Shown here piece by piece: positions 1-8,745 of a stretch of DNA of 64,000 nucleotides; the stretch's first letter is position 1, and the number at the start of each line of letters is the position of its first letter. Location of the stretch: assembly GCA_016722945.1 (NCBI GenBank), contig JAEQMT010000010.1, forward strand, positions 761,765 to 825,764, given 5' to 3'. A model generated the notes under the pieces. It made no database searches. It was not told the DNA's origin and was given only the letters and a program-made list of their open reading frames with translations. The translations under genes were made by a program, and so were the position numbers. The stretch is from Desulfofustis sp. PB-SRB1. Lineage in GTDB: Bacteria > Desulfobacterota > Desulfobulbia > Desulfobulbales > Desulfocapsaceae.

Positions 1-91
1 GCTTGTTTTTGATGGACAAAACAATTTATGATTATGGGTTAACCATTTAATTTTTAGATTTAAGGATCAATACCAAATTTAGAGAGGGAAC

Positions 92-1699
92 ATGAAGGTT
101 CTGGTAAGCGATAACTTATCGCCGTTGGGGGTCGACATACTCACTCGGGCCGGTTTTCAGGTGGATGTAAAGACGGGGCTCAGTCCGGCTGAACTTATTG
201 ACATCATCGGCTCATACGAGGGGCTTGTCATCCGCAGTGCCACCCGGGTAACCGCCGAGCTGCTGGCCGCCGCAAAACGACTCAAAGTAGTGGGCCGGGC
301 CGGGATCGGTCTTGATAACGTCGATATCGGGGCTGCCTCGGAAAAGGGCGTGGTAGTGATGAATACGCCGGACGGCAACGCCACCACCGCGGCTGAGCAT
401 GCCATCGCCATGATGATGGCGCTGTCGCGCAATATTCCCCAGGCAACCGTATCCATGAAGGCGGGCAGGTGGGAGAAGAAAAATTTCATGGGCCGCGAAT
501 TGACCGGCAAGGTGTTTGGCGTCATCGGGTTTGGCCGTATCGGCTCCATTGCGGTGAACAGGGCGCAGGGGTTGAAAATGAAGGCTATCGCCTATGATCC
601 GCACATGCCACAGGAGATCGCTGAAAAAAGCGGGGTGGAACTCACCACTCTGGCAGAGCTCGCCCGGCAGGCGGATTATATCTCCGTCCATGTGCCGCTT
701 ACCAAGGAAACCAAACATCTCGTTTCCACCGAGTTTTTCAAAAACATGAAATCAGATGCAATGTTTATTGACTGTGCTCGGGGCGGGGTATGTGATGAGG
801 ATGCCCTGTACCAGGCCCTGAAAGAAGGTGAAATAGCCGGCGCCGCCATGGATGTGTTCAGCCAGGAACCCACTACCCTGGAGAACTGCCCGTTGCTGGC
901 GCTTGACAATTTTATCTGCACGCCGCATCTGGGCGCCTCCACCAGCGAGGCCCAGGAAAATGTGGCGGTGGCCATCGCCCGCCAGATTGGCGACTACTTA
1001 AAAAACGGCACCGTAACCAACGCGGTGAACGTGCCGTCGGTAAGCGCCGAGGTCCTCGCCAAAACGGGGCCATACATAACCCTGGCGGAGATGTTGGGCG
1101 CCATGCATATGCAACTGGCTCGTGGCGGCGTCCGGGAAATTGCCGTGGAATATGGCGGCGGCCTTGCGGAGATGGACACCGGACCGATTACGGTGGCTTT
1201 TCTCAAAGGGCTGTTCACCCCCATCATCAAAGACGCCGTCAATTATGTGAATGCGCCGATTATTGCACGGGAACGAGGGATCAAAGTGATCGAGTCGCGT
1301 ACCAACCGCACCGACGACTTCATCAACACCCTCACCGTCAAGGTCCTGGCCGACGACGGAGAGAATGTGCTGGTGGGCACCGTCTTTGGCAAAAATGAAC
1401 CGCGTCTGGTCAGGCTCAACACATTCCGTCTCGAGGCGCTGCCGGCTGGGCCGATGCTGCTGGTTTTCAACAATGACGTACCGGGCGTGATCGGCGCTCT
1501 GGGCACCGAGTTGGGGCGGGCCGGCGTCAATATTTCGCGGATGACGGTGGGGCGTGAGGAGACCAGCAATCAAAATATTATATTTCTCGGAACCGATTCA
1601 GTGATTACTGATGAAGTGCTGAACAAGGTTCGCGGTCTGGCGAATATATACGGGGCTCAGGCACTTGAGCTTTCGCGCTATGACATCGGGCAGAGTTAA
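92..1699 (+). CDS. serA: D-3-phosphoglycerate dehydrogenase
   Basis: First step of serine synthesis in the cytosol: NAD-dependent oxidation of 3-phosphoglycerate to 3-phosphohydroxypyruvate. The 535-residue length fits the long SerA form: catalytic and Rossmann domains (about 1-310, with GFGRIG near residue 148 and the catalytic ARGGVCDEDAL region near 230), an intervening ASB domain, and a C-terminal ACT domain (about 455-530, starting FNNDVPGVIGALG) that usually binds serine for feedback inhibition. A purine-rich ribosome site (gagaggg) sits just before the ATG. It is the first gene of the window and is followed 42 bases later by a DUF1844 gene on the same strand. Identification is secure; allosteric control by serine is inferred from the ACT domain. 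Confidence 0.96.
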   Translation: MKVLVSDNLSPLGVDILTRAGFQVDVKTGLSPAELIDIIGSYEGLVIRSATRVTAELLAAAKRLKVVGRAGIGLDNVDIGAASEKGVVVMNTPDGNATTAAEHAIAMMMALSRNIPQATVSMKAGRWEKKNFMGRELTGKVFGVIGFGRIGSIAVNRAQGLKMKAIAYDPHMPQEIAEKSGVELTTLAELARQADYISVHVPLTKETKHLVSTEFFKNMKSDAMFIDCARGGVCDEDALYQALKEGEIAGAAMDVFSQEPTTLENCPLLALDNFICTPHLGASTSEAQENVAVAIARQIGDYLKNGTVTNAVNVPSVSAEVLAKTGPYITLAEMLGAMHMQLARGGVREIAVEYGGGLAEMDTGPITVAFLKGLFTPIIKDAVNYVNAPIIARERGIKVIESRTNRTDDFINTLTVKVLADDGENVLVGTVFGKNEPRLVRLNTFRLEALPAGPMLLVFNNDVPGVIGALGTELGRAGVNISRMTVGREETSNQNIIFLGTDSVITDEVLNKVRGLANIYGAQALELSRYDIGQS

Positions 1700-1741
1700 C
1701 CACGAAACGAGACAAATTTTCCAGCAATTAAGAGCGATGCG

Positions 1742-2065
1742 ATGAGTGAAGATAAAAACATACAGGACTGCTTGTGCGAGGAGGGAAAGGTTCCCGATAC
1801 GAAGGGCGGCTGCGTCATGCCGGAGGTTACCTTTTCCACCTTTGTCATGTCACTGAACACCTCGGCACTGTTTCATCTGGGTGAGATCCCCGATCCGCGG
1901 ACGGGGGCAAAAACAGTGGAGATCGATCTTGCCCGGCACGCCATCGACACCCTCACTGTACTTCAGCAGAAAACCAAGGGTAACCTCAGCGAGGATGAGG
2001 AGCAGTTGCTCAACAACATCCTCTATGACGTCAAACTGCGCTTCGTCAAGGCGGTGCGAAAATAG
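1742..2065 (+). CDS. DUF1844 family protein
   Basis: Small 107-residue soluble protein of unknown function. The DUF1844 core is visible as FSTFVMSLNTSALFHLGEIPD (about residues 31-52) followed by a predicted helical tail ending LRFVKAVRK. The N-terminus has three cysteines (DCLCEEG and GGC) that could bind a metal, but nothing proves this. It sits between serA and ispE on the same strand, a neighbourhood common for this family in delta-proteobacterial genomes (recalled, not searched). The ispE start lies only 34 bases after its stop, so the two are probably co-transcribed. No reaction can be assigned. Confidence 0.85.
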   Translation: MSEDKNIQDCLCEEGKVPDTKGGCVMPEVTFSTFVMSLNTSALFHLGEIPDPRTGAKTVEIDLARHAIDTLTVLQQKTKGNLSEDEEQLLNNILYDVKLRFVKAVRK

Positions 2066-2099
2066 TCGTTGTCGACGTTTTTCTGAGATCGCGGACGAG

Positions 2100-2990
2100 A
2101 TGACGGATTCGGCCCACCCTCTGAGAATTAAGGCGCCGGCCAAAATAAATCTGTTTCTGCACATCATCGGTAAACGGGCTGATGGGTACCACGAACTGGT
2201 CACCCTGATGCAGAAGCTGGATCTCTCAGATGAGTTGCGCCTCACCATACGTGACACGCCAGGGATCAGTTGCAGCTGCGATAACCCGGCCGTTCCCACC
2301 GATGATGGCAATAGTGCCGTTCAGGCCGCTTACGCCTTCTATAATGCCTTTGCCGGCAGAGGCCGATTCGGCGTCCATATCAGGATCAGCAAGAAAATAC
2401 CGGTGGCGGCGGGGCTGGGGGGTGGCAGCAGTGATGCCGGCGCCGTGTTGCGCGGCTTAAACATCCTGCACGGGCGCCCGTTTACGACGCAAACGCTTAT
2501 CGAACTGGCAAGGCCGTTGGGTGCTGATGTCGCCTTTTTCGCGGACGATCATAGCACCGTGCTGGCAATGGGGATTGGTGATATACTTGAGCCGTGTCCG
2601 CCCGTCGAGGAGTATCTCTTTGTACTGGTCAATCCAGGTTTTCCGGTGGCCACCAGCTGGGTGTATGAGAATTATCCATTGACTTTTCAAACAAGGAATT
2701 TTAATCTCCCAAGTTTCAGAAAATTACCAGCCGGGTCATTTGATCCCGCCTGGCTGGACAACGACCTTGAGCGGGTAACACTCAAGCATTATCCGCAGAT
2801 TCAGCGGATCAAAGACGTACTCGATGGGCATGGCGCCGCCGGATCATTGATGAGCGGCAGCGGGCCGACGGTGTTTGGATTGTTTCGTGAGCGCCGTCAC
2901 GCGGAACATGCGGTTCGGGTGATGGAGCGTATTGGGAAAATCGACGGCAAATATCCTCTTTTTGCCGTCATCGCTTGCGCTGGGGCGTAG
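2100..2990 (+). CDS. ispE: 4-diphosphocytidyl-2-C-methyl-D-erythritol kinase
   Basis: MEP-pathway kinase that phosphorylates CDP-methylerythritol using ATP. GHMP-kinase signatures are clear: [11 protein letters not shown] at the N-terminus, the glycine-rich ATP loop [14 protein letters not shown] (about residue 98) and the C-terminal [12 protein letters not shown] motif. The frame is open upstream to 1881, but the ATG at 2100 gives 296 residues, the family norm, and puts APAKINL at its usual distance from the start. dxs and ispA of the same pathway lie at 24-27 kb. Odd point: the stop codon TAG (2988-2990) is inside the tRNA-Gln gene that begins at 2981, so the last three codons and the stop are also tRNA acceptor-stem sequence. 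Confidence 0.95.
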   Translation: MTDSAHPLRIKAPAKINLFLHIIGKRADGYHELVTLMQKLDLSDELRLTIRDTPGISCSCDNPAVPTDDGNSAVQAAYAFYNAFAGRGRFGVHIRISKKIPVAAGLGGGSSDAGAVLRGLNILHGRPFTTQTLIELARPLGADVAFFADDHSTVLAMGIGDILEPCPPVEEYLFVLVNPGFPVATSWVYENYPLTFQTRNFNLPSFRKLPAGSFDPAWLDNDLERVTLKHYPQIQRIKDVLDGHGAAGSLMSGSGPTVFGLFRERRHAEHAVRVMERIGKIDGKYPLFAVIACAGA

Positions 2991-3056
2991 CCAAGTGGCT
3001 AAGGCACCGGGTTTTGATCCCGGCATCCGTAGGTTCGAATCCTACCGCCCCAGCCA
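2981..3056 (+). tRNA. tRNA-Gln (anticodon UUG)
   Basis: Cloverleaf read by eye: 7-bp acceptor stem TGGGGCG/CGCCCCA, D-arm GCCAAGTGGCTAAGGC, anticodon stem CCGGG/CCCGG around loop TTTTGAT giving anticodon TTG (Gln), T-arm GTAGG TTCGAAT CCTAC, discriminator G and an encoded CCA at 3054-3056. Its first 10 bases overlap the 3' end of ispE. It lies 38 bases before prs and may be excised from an ispE-prs transcript. The longest reading frame of prs runs through this tRNA, which is why the prs start was moved downstream. Confidence 0.97.
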
Positions 3057-3094
3057 TTGTTTTGAAAACCCTCTGGTTAAATGGAAGGCAGGCA

Positions 3095-4036
3095 ATGGGC
3101 AATAACGTGATGAAGATTTTTTCCGGTAACGCCAATTATTCCATGGCGGAGGAGATAGCCAAACATCTGGAGATGACGATCTCCGCCTGCGATGTCCGTA
3201 AGTTCAGTGATGGTGAGATTTTCATCGAAATCAGAGAGAATGTGCGCGGCACCGATTCATTCATCATCCAGCCCACCTGTACACCCGTCAATGATCATCT
3301 GATGGAACTGGTGATCATGTGTGACGCCCTGCGCCGGGCATCGGCCCGCCGCATCACCGCGGTGCTGCCCTACTATGGATATGCCCGCCAGGATCGCAAG
3401 GTCGCTCCCCGGGTGCCGATCTCAGCCAAGGTGGTTGCCGAAATGCTCATGGCGGTGGGGGTACGCCGGGTACTCTGCATGGATCTGCACGCCGGACAGA
3501 TTCAGGGCTTTTTCAATATCCCCGTCGATCATCTCTACGCCGCGCCGGTATTTATCAAGTATATCAAAGAACACTTTACAGACGTGATTGTCGTGTCGCC
3601 CGACGCCGGTGGCGTTGAGCGTGCCCGGGCCTACGCCAAACGGCTTAAGTGCGGGTTGGCGATTATCGACAAACGAAGAGATAAGCCCAACGAGTGTGAA
3701 GCGATGCATGTAATCGGTGATGTCCGCGACAAAACGGCGGTCATTGTCGATGATATGGTGGATACCGCCGGTACTCTGTGCAGTGGGGCTAAAACATTGA
3801 CGGAAAGCGGCGCCCGGGAAGTACACGCCTGTTGCTCTCACCCGGTACTTTCGGGACCGGCGGTGGAGCGCATCTCCGGGTCGGATATTAAAAGCCTTAT
3901 CGTTACCAACTCCATTCCGCTGAGAGGCGAATCCCGTGGTTGCGAGAAGATAAAGGTTCTTTCCGTGTCGGCGCTGTTGGCCGAAGCGATCCACCGCATC
4001 CATAACGAGGATTCGGTTAGTTCGTTGTTTGTCTAG
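3095..4036 (+). CDS. prs: Ribose-phosphate pyrophosphokinase
   Basis: Makes PRPP from ribose 5-phosphate and ATP, feeding purine, pyrimidine, histidine, tryptophan and NAD synthesis. Seen motifs: [14 protein letters not shown] at the N-terminus, the flexible loop YGYARQDRK (about residues 96-104), [11 protein letters not shown] (about 130) and the PRPP-binding loop [13 protein letters not shown] (about 221). The ATG at 3095 is preceded by ggaaggcagg and gives 313 residues, matching the usual ~315. A longer open frame from 2975 only translates the tRNA. Prs follows ispE/tRNA-Gln and precedes a rhodanese gene. A second in-frame ATG at 3110 is possible. Confidence 0.96.
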   Translation: MGNNVMKIFSGNANYSMAEEIAKHLEMTISACDVRKFSDGEIFIEIRENVRGTDSFIIQPTCTPVNDHLMELVIMCDALRRASARRITAVLPYYGYARQDRKVAPRVPISAKVVAEMLMAVGVRRVLCMDLHAGQIQGFFNIPVDHLYAAPVFIKYIKEHFTDVIVVSPDAGGVERARAYAKRLKCGLAIIDKRRDKPNECEAMHVIGDVRDKTAVIVDDMVDTAGTLCSGAKTLTESGAREVHACCSHPVLSGPAVERISGSDIKSLIVTNSIPLRGESRGCEKIKVLSVSALLAEAIHRIHNEDSVSSLFV

Positions 4037-4058
4037 CGTCGCTGAATAGGAGTTCTGC

Positions 4059-4442
4059 ATGGATCAGATTGATTACTACGAGGCGAAACTTGCCTTTGAA
4101 ACGGATTCGTGGGATCTGTTCGAGGAGTTGAAAAACAACGAAGACATCGTTGTTGTGGATGCCCGTTCCAGCCAGGCGTATGAGTTGGAGCATATACCCG
4201 GAGCTTTGCATTTTCCGCACGTAACCATGTCTGCATTGACGGCAGTCCATCTTGACAAGTCAAAATTATACGTCACCTATTGCGATGGTATTGGCTGTAA
4301 CGGCTCAACCAATGGGGCGCTGAAGTTGGCCAGACTGGGGTTCAAGGTCAAAGAGTTGTTGGGGGGCATAGATTGGTGGAAACGGGATGGCTATGCAACC
4401 GATGGCACGGATGGGAGCGCCGGTAAAAGAATAGATGACTAA
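4059..4442 (+). CDS. Rhodanese-like sulfurtransferase domain protein
   Basis: Single-domain rhodanese of 127 residues, cytosolic. The fold's landmarks are VVVDARSSQAYELEHIPGALHFPH (about 31-54, quoted here in part as DARSSQAYELEHIPGA) and the active-site loop YCDGIGCNGST with the likely persulfide-bearing Cys75 and a second Cys80. Rhodaneses move sulfane sulfur, but some act in phosphate chemistry or signalling, so the substrate is unknown. It starts 22 bases after prs and is likely read with it. No signal peptide or membrane segment is visible. Confidence 0.85.
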   Translation: MDQIDYYEAKLAFETDSWDLFEELKNNEDIVVVDARSSQAYELEHIPGALHFPHVTMSALTAVHLDKSKLYVTYCDGIGCNGSTNGALKLARLGFKVKELLGGIDWWKRDGYATDGTDGSAGKRIDD

Positions 4443-4546
4443 CGGGTATGCAGGGCCTTTTGTTTATATCCGATGGCACCCGCGCTGAGGGGTTAGTCCT
4501 TTTAATACACTGACACATAACCAGGAAGACGTCTGAGGAGCACTAT

Positions 4547-5101
4547 ATGATTACTAAAGAATTGAGTGGGGCAGCCCGTCATGAATTTGGCAAGGGGCCG
4601 ATGCGTCGGCTCCGGGCCGCCGGCAAAACCCCGGCGGTTGTTTATAAAGGCGGTGAAAATGCGGTGGCCTTGCAGTTTGAAACCAAGGTCCTGTTTAATG
4701 AATTGATCGACATTCAGGGGCGAAATGCGGTTTTGACCCTTACCCTCGATGATGGCAGTCAGAAGCATGTGATTGTCAAGGAGATCCAGACCGATCCGGT
4801 TCGCGACACTTTGTATCATGCCGATTTTCTTGAAATTGATCTCAATAAGAGGGCGAGCTTTTTCGTTCCGGTTCGGCCCAAAGGCAAATCCAAAGGTGAG
4901 GACCGGGGCGGTATTGTTTCAATTGAAACCACCAGGATCCAGGTTGAAGGACTGCCTCTTACTATTCCCGACTCGTGCACCGTTGATATCAGCAGCCTCC
5001 AGATCGGGCAGAGCATCACCGTCGGCGATATCGATCTGCCGGCTGATGTCTCCCTCATAACCTCCGCCGAGCAGGTTTTCGCCCGCGTCAGCGCTCCTTA
5101 A
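4547..5101 (+). CDS. rplY: 50S ribosomal protein L25 (CTC/TL5 type)
   Basis: 5S rRNA-binding ribosomal protein. The 184-residue length shows the long CTC form: an N-terminal L25 domain (about 1-92, including VVYKGGENAVALQFE and the HVIVKEIQTDPVRD segment) plus the C-terminal TL5 beta domain (about 93-184). A ribosome site (gaggag) lies upstream of the ATG. rplY followed by pth is a very common bacterial pair, found here with 95 bases between. The general-stress role known for Bacillus Ctc cannot be assumed here. Confidence 0.95.
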   Translation: MITKELSGAARHEFGKGPMRRLRAAGKTPAVVYKGGENAVALQFETKVLFNELIDIQGRNAVLTLTLDDGSQKHVIVKEIQTDPVRDTLYHADFLEIDLNKRASFFVPVRPKGKSKGEDRGGIVSIETTRIQVEGLPLTIPDSCTVDISSLQIGQSITVGDIDLPADVSLITSAEQVFARVSAP

Positions 5102-5107
5102 TCTCGT

Positions 5108-5145
5108 GGCGGGCGCCCGCCTTCTGGGGGGCGCCGCCCTTTTCC
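5108..5145 (+). terminator. GC-rich hairpin between rplY and pth
   Basis: Just after the rplY stop the sequence can fold GGCGGGCGCC against GGCGCCGCC, followed by CTTTTCC. The short T-run makes it a possible intrinsic terminator or partial attenuator. The left arm plus its neighbour (GGCGGGC GCCCGCC) is also a perfect palindrome, so alternative folds exist. As pth starts about 50 bases later and has no clear promoter, complete termination here would be surprising. Confidence 0.4.
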
Positions 5146-5196
5146 CCTTGATGCCTTCCTGCGCGGGTGCGGGGATGGCGGCTTTGTGGATCCGTC

Positions 5197-5793
5197 ATGG
5201 CGGACGAAACCTATCTTATAGCCGGTCTCGGTAATCCGGGGCCACGCTATCAGCAAAACCGGCATAATGTCGGCTTTATGTTTCTGGATTGGTTTGCCGA
5301 CCAGCATAACCACAATTTTTCCGTGAGCAGGTGGAAGGCGGAAATTGCTCGATTGAGCTGGCAGCGCCGTTCCCTGATACTCTGCAAACCAATGAGTTTT
5401 ATGAACCAGAGCGGCGGACCGGTTGCCGGAGTCTGCCGATACTTCTCCATTGCCCCCAACCGCGTGCTGGTTGTGCACGATGATATTGATATGAAGTTTG
5501 GCCGGATAAAGCTGACCCACGGGGGAGGCGCCGGCGGGCATAACGGCATCCGCTCGATTGCCCAACAGCTGGGAGATACGGAGTTTTTCCGATTGAAAAT
5601 CGGCATCGGCCGACCCGGCGACGATCACAGTGATCCACGAATGGCCGTGGAATCCTTTGTCCTGGCCGATTTTTCCAGAGAGCAGCGGCAGTTCTTAGAT
5701 GAGCGTTTTGAGCAGCTGAGCAAGGGGCTGGGCTTTTTCATGGATGGTGATCTAGGCCGGGCTCGTACCCTGCTCAACAGCCTTAAACAATGA
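5197..5793 (+). CDS. pth: Peptidyl-tRNA hydrolase
   Basis: Releases peptides from prematurely dropped peptidyl-tRNAs. The family core is present: LIAGLGNPGPRY with Asn13, the catalytic His23 in NRHNVGF, NQSGGPV for tRNA binding (Asn70), HDDIDMKFG with the partner Asp96, and GGAGGHNGIRSI. The ATG at 5197 gives 198 residues and the normal short N-terminus; an upstream in-frame GTG at 5167 would add ten residues unlike the family. It follows rplY. The stretch to carD after it is non-coding. Confidence 0.94.
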   Translation: MADETYLIAGLGNPGPRYQQNRHNVGFMFLDWFADQHNHNFSVSRWKAEIARLSWQRRSLILCKPMSFMNQSGGPVAGVCRYFSIAPNRVLVVHDDIDMKFGRIKLTHGGGAGGHNGIRSIAQQLGDTEFFRLKIGIGRPGDDHSDPRMAVESFVLADFSREQRQFLDERFEQLSKGLGFFMDGDLGRARTLLNSLKQ

Positions 5794-6200
5794 CGGGAAC
5801 TTTGCAATTTGGCCTTTTCGCCCAATCTCAGCATTACTCAAAACATCTTATCCCGGCAGTTTCAGGCAGATGGTTGCGGATAGATGTTCCTCGTGTCTCG
5901 ATCTTGAACGAAGATTCTCATTTTTAAGGCTCCCAGGTGTCGTAAGAACTTTGTTCTATGGCTCAAGTGATGGTTTTGATGGGGCGTTGCAACCCAATGA
6001 ACGCGCCACGATAAATTCATGAGCATTTTTACCATTTATATGATAGTATAGAAGTCTGAGGTAGTAATTCACCAAAATGTGGCCGTGGGCCATCTTCATC
6101 AGCCGGCCGTGAATTCTTCACTAAGGGTGCATCGTTTCACGCTTATCCGTAAGAATTGCAGAGCGACCGGCGTAAATCAGTTTATCGTTGGGAGAGTGAC
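5794..6200. other. Intergenic region pth-carD
   Basis: About 400 AT-richer bases without a convincing reading frame. I see no tRNA, terminator with T-run, or long repeat. The only signal worth naming is a possible promoter for carD at 6016-6044, listed separately. The region probably holds the carD promoter and a 5' leader of roughly 150 bases. Confidence 0.6.
6016..6044 (+). promoter_or_regulatory. Candidate sigma70-type promoter of carD
   Basis: TTCATG at 6016-6021 and TATGAT at 6039-6044 are separated by 17 bases. The -10 matches five of six consensus positions, but the -35 only about three. It is placed sensibly about 155 bases before the carD GTG. Single-site matches of this quality also arise by chance. 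Confidence 0.3.
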
Positions 6201-6686
6201 GTGTTTGTAGAAGGCGATATGGCTGTCTATCCAGCCCATGGTGTCGGTGTCATCAGAGCAATTGAAACCCAGAAAGTGGCGGGGATCGATCAGACATTTT
6301 ATGTCATGGAGATTATCGGCAATTCAATGACCATTATGATTCCCACCGCCAGCAGCAACAGCGTCGGGCTCCGCTCTATTGTCAACAAAAAACAGGCCAA
6401 CGAGGTCATCGAGATCCTGAAAACCAAGGAAGTGCGGATCGATACACAAACCTGGAATCGAAGGTACCGCGAATATATGGAGAAAATCAAGACCGGTTCC
6501 ATTTTTGAGGTTGCCGCGGTTTTGCGTGATCTTTTTGTATTGAGCGCCGACAAAGAGCTTTCCTATGGTGAGCGCAAGATGCTCGATACTGCTAAGGTTC
6601 TTATTGTCCGTGAACTCTCCATCGCCCAAGAGGTGGATGAAGAGCGAATCAGCCAGAAAATAGAGGCTATCTTCTCCGCCCACTAA
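6201..6686 (+). CDS. carD: CarD family transcriptional regulator
   Basis: CarD/CdnL proteins bind the RNA polymerase beta subunit through an N-terminal Tudor-like domain and stabilise open promoter complexes. The N-terminus VFVEGDMAVYPAHGVGVI is the family hallmark, followed by the helical C-terminal half (about 75-160) with YGERKMLDTAKVLIVREL. I chose the GTG at 6201, preceded by gggagag, which gives 161 residues and the usual start; the frame stays open to an ATG at 6156, adding 15 atypical residues. rluD follows 44 bases later on the same strand. Global regulatory role is inferred from the family. Confidence 0.9.
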   Translation: MFVEGDMAVYPAHGVGVIRAIETQKVAGIDQTFYVMEIIGNSMTIMIPTASSNSVGLRSIVNKKQANEVIEILKTKEVRIDTQTWNRRYREYMEKIKTGSIFEVAAVLRDLFVLSADKELSYGERKMLDTAKVLIVRELSIAQEVDEERISQKIEAIFSAH

Positions 6687-6730
6687 GCAGCGCTCTGGTT
6701 GGCCACACTTCGTTACTGTAAAAACTTGCG

Positions 6731-7681
6731 GTGAGTTCACCGACCGATCAACCGCTGCCGCCGATGGTTGTATCCAACGCCGGCCATGGTGTTCGGCTGG
6801 ATCACTATCTGAGTAACAGTCATACGGCTTTTTCGCGCTCACAATGTATTGCGGCCATTAAGTCGGGCCATATCACCGTTAACGGCGCCGTGGTGAAGGC
6901 GGGCTATCGTTTGCGTGCAGGCGACACCATTATCGGTTCCATTGCCCAGACGCCAACTGATACCTGTGTGGTTCCGCAACCCATCGATTTTTCTGTTCTC
7001 TATGAAGACGAGTGGCTGCTGGCTATTGCCAAGCCGGCAAAGCTTGCGATACACCCCGGCGCCGGCAACCAGGATCACACCCTGGTCAATGGGCTTGTCT
7101 ACCGTTTCAAAGAGCTCGCCGAAATCGGTGATAGTGCTCGGCCGGGCATTGTCCATCGACTCGATAAGGACACCTCCGGGGTCGTGCTGGTGGCCCGAAC
7201 ACCAGATGTACATCGCACCCTCGCGCGGATGTTCAAGGATCGGCGTGTCAACAAAACATATCTTGCCATTGTTCACGGCGTTCCGGGTGCGGCCGATGGC
7301 AGAATTGTCGCGCCCATCGGCAGGCATCCGGTGCATCGCACCTGGATGGCGGTCCGTTCACATGATGGTAAACATGCCGTCTCCAAGTGGCGGGTGGCGC
7401 GGACTTTTGCAAATTTCAGTCTGCTCGAGGTAAACATCGAGACCGGCCGAACTCACCAGATTCGGGTCCATTTACGCCATATCGGCCATCCTGTGGCGGG
7501 CGATGATCTTTATGGGCCGAAATCAGCTGCATCTCATTTTCCCCGGCAGATGTTGCACGCCTGGCGAATTGGTTTTGTTCACCCCGCGGATGGTCGTCAG
7601 ATGCTCCTTGAGGCGCCGTTGCCGGAGGATTTCGTGGCGGCCCTGGATAAACTGGAAGCAGAATCATGCTCATCGGTGTGA
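6731..7681 (+). CDS. rluD: RluD-family 23S rRNA pseudouridine synthase
   Basis: Converts uridines to pseudouridine in rRNA. It has an N-terminal S4 RNA-binding domain (about 20-70, RLDHYLSNSHTAFSRSQ) and a catalytic domain with HRLDKDTSG, in which Asp145 is the nucleophile, and the later ETGRTHQIRVHL motif. The GTG start gives 316 residues; an ATG at 6764 is an alternative. Its end overlaps coaE by 16 bases, so the two are translationally coupled. RluD is the best family match, but RluC or RluA-type target choice cannot be settled from sequence by eye. Confidence 0.88.
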   Translation: MSSPTDQPLPPMVVSNAGHGVRLDHYLSNSHTAFSRSQCIAAIKSGHITVNGAVVKAGYRLRAGDTIIGSIAQTPTDTCVVPQPIDFSVLYEDEWLLAIAKPAKLAIHPGAGNQDHTLVNGLVYRFKELAEIGDSARPGIVHRLDKDTSGVVLVARTPDVHRTLARMFKDRRVNKTYLAIVHGVPGAADGRIVAPIGRHPVHRTWMAVRSHDGKHAVSKWRVARTFANFSLLEVNIETGRTHQIRVHLRHIGHPVAGDDLYGPKSAASHFPRQMLHAWRIGFVHPADGRQMLLEAPLPEDFVAALDKLEAESCSSV

Positions 7682-8265
7682 CTGGAACAATCGGCGCCGG
7701 CAAGAGTGTGGTTGCCACTGAGCTTGCCCGGCAACTTGATGTATTGCTTTTTGATGCTGATAAACAGTGTCGAGATCTTATGGAGCCTGGGGAAGCCGGC
7801 TATCGCCGAATCGTGGAGCGGTGGGGAACCAGATTTCTCAGTGGTGATGGGAGTCTTGATCGCGATGCACTGGCTGAGGCGGTATTTACTGACAAAAAGC
7901 TACGCGGCCAACTGGAAAATATCCTGCACCCTCTGGTGAGATCACGGTTGCTCGAAGTTCTGCCTCAAGGTGATCAGGGGGCCTTCGTGGTTGCCGACAT
8001 TCCCCTGCTCTTTGAGGCTGGCTGGGAGCACGAGTGTGATCTTATCGTGTGCGTTGTTACCGATGAAAAGACCGCTGTATCGCGGGTGCGGAACCGTGAC
8101 GGGCGAACCGTGCAGGAGGTGCACAACATAATGGCAAGCCAGATGCCGGCCGCTGACAAGGCGGCTATGTCCGATTATGTCATCGACAATTCGGGCACCT
8201 TCGAGCAGACCTCCCGGCAGGTCGCACAGCTAAGCAGTGCAATCAAACGGGCGGTAAAACCGTGA
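7666..8265 (+). CDS. coaE: Dephospho-CoA kinase
   Basis: Last step of coenzyme A synthesis: phosphorylation of the 3'-hydroxyl of dephospho-CoA. The Walker A loop GTIGAGKS occupies residues 7-14, with LFDADKQCRDLMEPG following and the conserved PLLFEAGWEHECDLIV segment (about residues 110-125). Length of 199 residues is normal. It starts inside the last codons of rluD. After it comes a 0.9-kb gene-free stretch. Confidence 0.93.
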   Translation: MLIGVTGTIGAGKSVVATELARQLDVLLFDADKQCRDLMEPGEAGYRRIVERWGTRFLSGDGSLDRDALAEAVFTDKKLRGQLENILHPLVRSRLLEVLPQGDQGAFVVADIPLLFEAGWEHECDLIVCVVTDEKTAVSRVRNRDGRTVQEVHNIMASQMPAADKAAMSDYVIDNSGTFEQTSRQVAQLSSAIKRAVKP

Positions 8266-8332
8266 GAACGGTATGCTGAAGTTAAAGCGACTTTGAGATG
8301 TTACCCCGTTCGGCACTGCAGGAAAACTTAAA

Positions 8333-8493
8333 TTGATGAAGTCGCAAAAAGTCAGACTTGCAGGCTAAGATGGTTAAGCAATAAGTATGCTAGGAGTGGT
8401 GGTCATTTTGACCTCGCAGTCGTATATGTGGTACATTGAGAAGTCCAAATGATTCCACGGCGACGGAGAGCGAAGTTTTTACGACGCCATCAG
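8333..8493. repeat. Inverted-repeat element, distant relative of the window's repeat family
   Basis: The left end (8333-8353, starting TTGATGAAGTCGCAAAAAG) matches the reverse complement of the right end (8473-8493) at 15 of 21 positions. The interior does not code for protein. The ends resemble the GATGNNNTCGTAAAA termini of the elements at 21.6 and 61.3 kb, which suggests a shared end-recognition system. The interior shows no clear similarity to those copies. Confidence 0.45.
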
Positions 8494-8716
8494 AAATGAG
8501 AATTTTTGTTCAAGATCAAGACGCAAGGAAAATTCTGCCGCGGACATGTACCTAATATTCCAAGGATAAAATTATTTAAGCAACAAAGAGGTTGGGTGAA
8601 ACGGCCATTCTGCAAGGCTCCCTGAAGTGAAACCAAAAGCTTAGATAGAGTTGCGTGAATCGTACCGAATTATTGCAATTAAAGGTAAAAAGCGAGGGGA
8701 TCATCGCGCTAAATGC

Positions 8717-8745
8717 TTGACACGTGCTAAGTGAGTACGTATAAA
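8717..8745 (+). promoter_or_regulatory. Strong sigma70-type promoter upstream of rho
   Basis: TTGACA (8717-8722), a 17-base spacer, and TATAAA (8740-8745): a perfect -35 and a five-of-six -10 at ideal spacing, the best promoter match in the window. Transcription would start near 8752, about 430 bases before the rho ATG. It would drive a long rho leader or a small RNA ending at the hairpin near 9080. Confidence 0.65.

Noticed and set aside
1881-2099. 73 extra N-terminal codons of ispE
   Set aside because: They overlap the DUF1844 gene in another frame, and IspE proteins start near APAKINL.
2975-3094. 40 extra N-terminal codons of prs
   Set aside because: They translate the tRNA-Gln gene; the ATG at 3095 has a ribosome site and gives the standard length.
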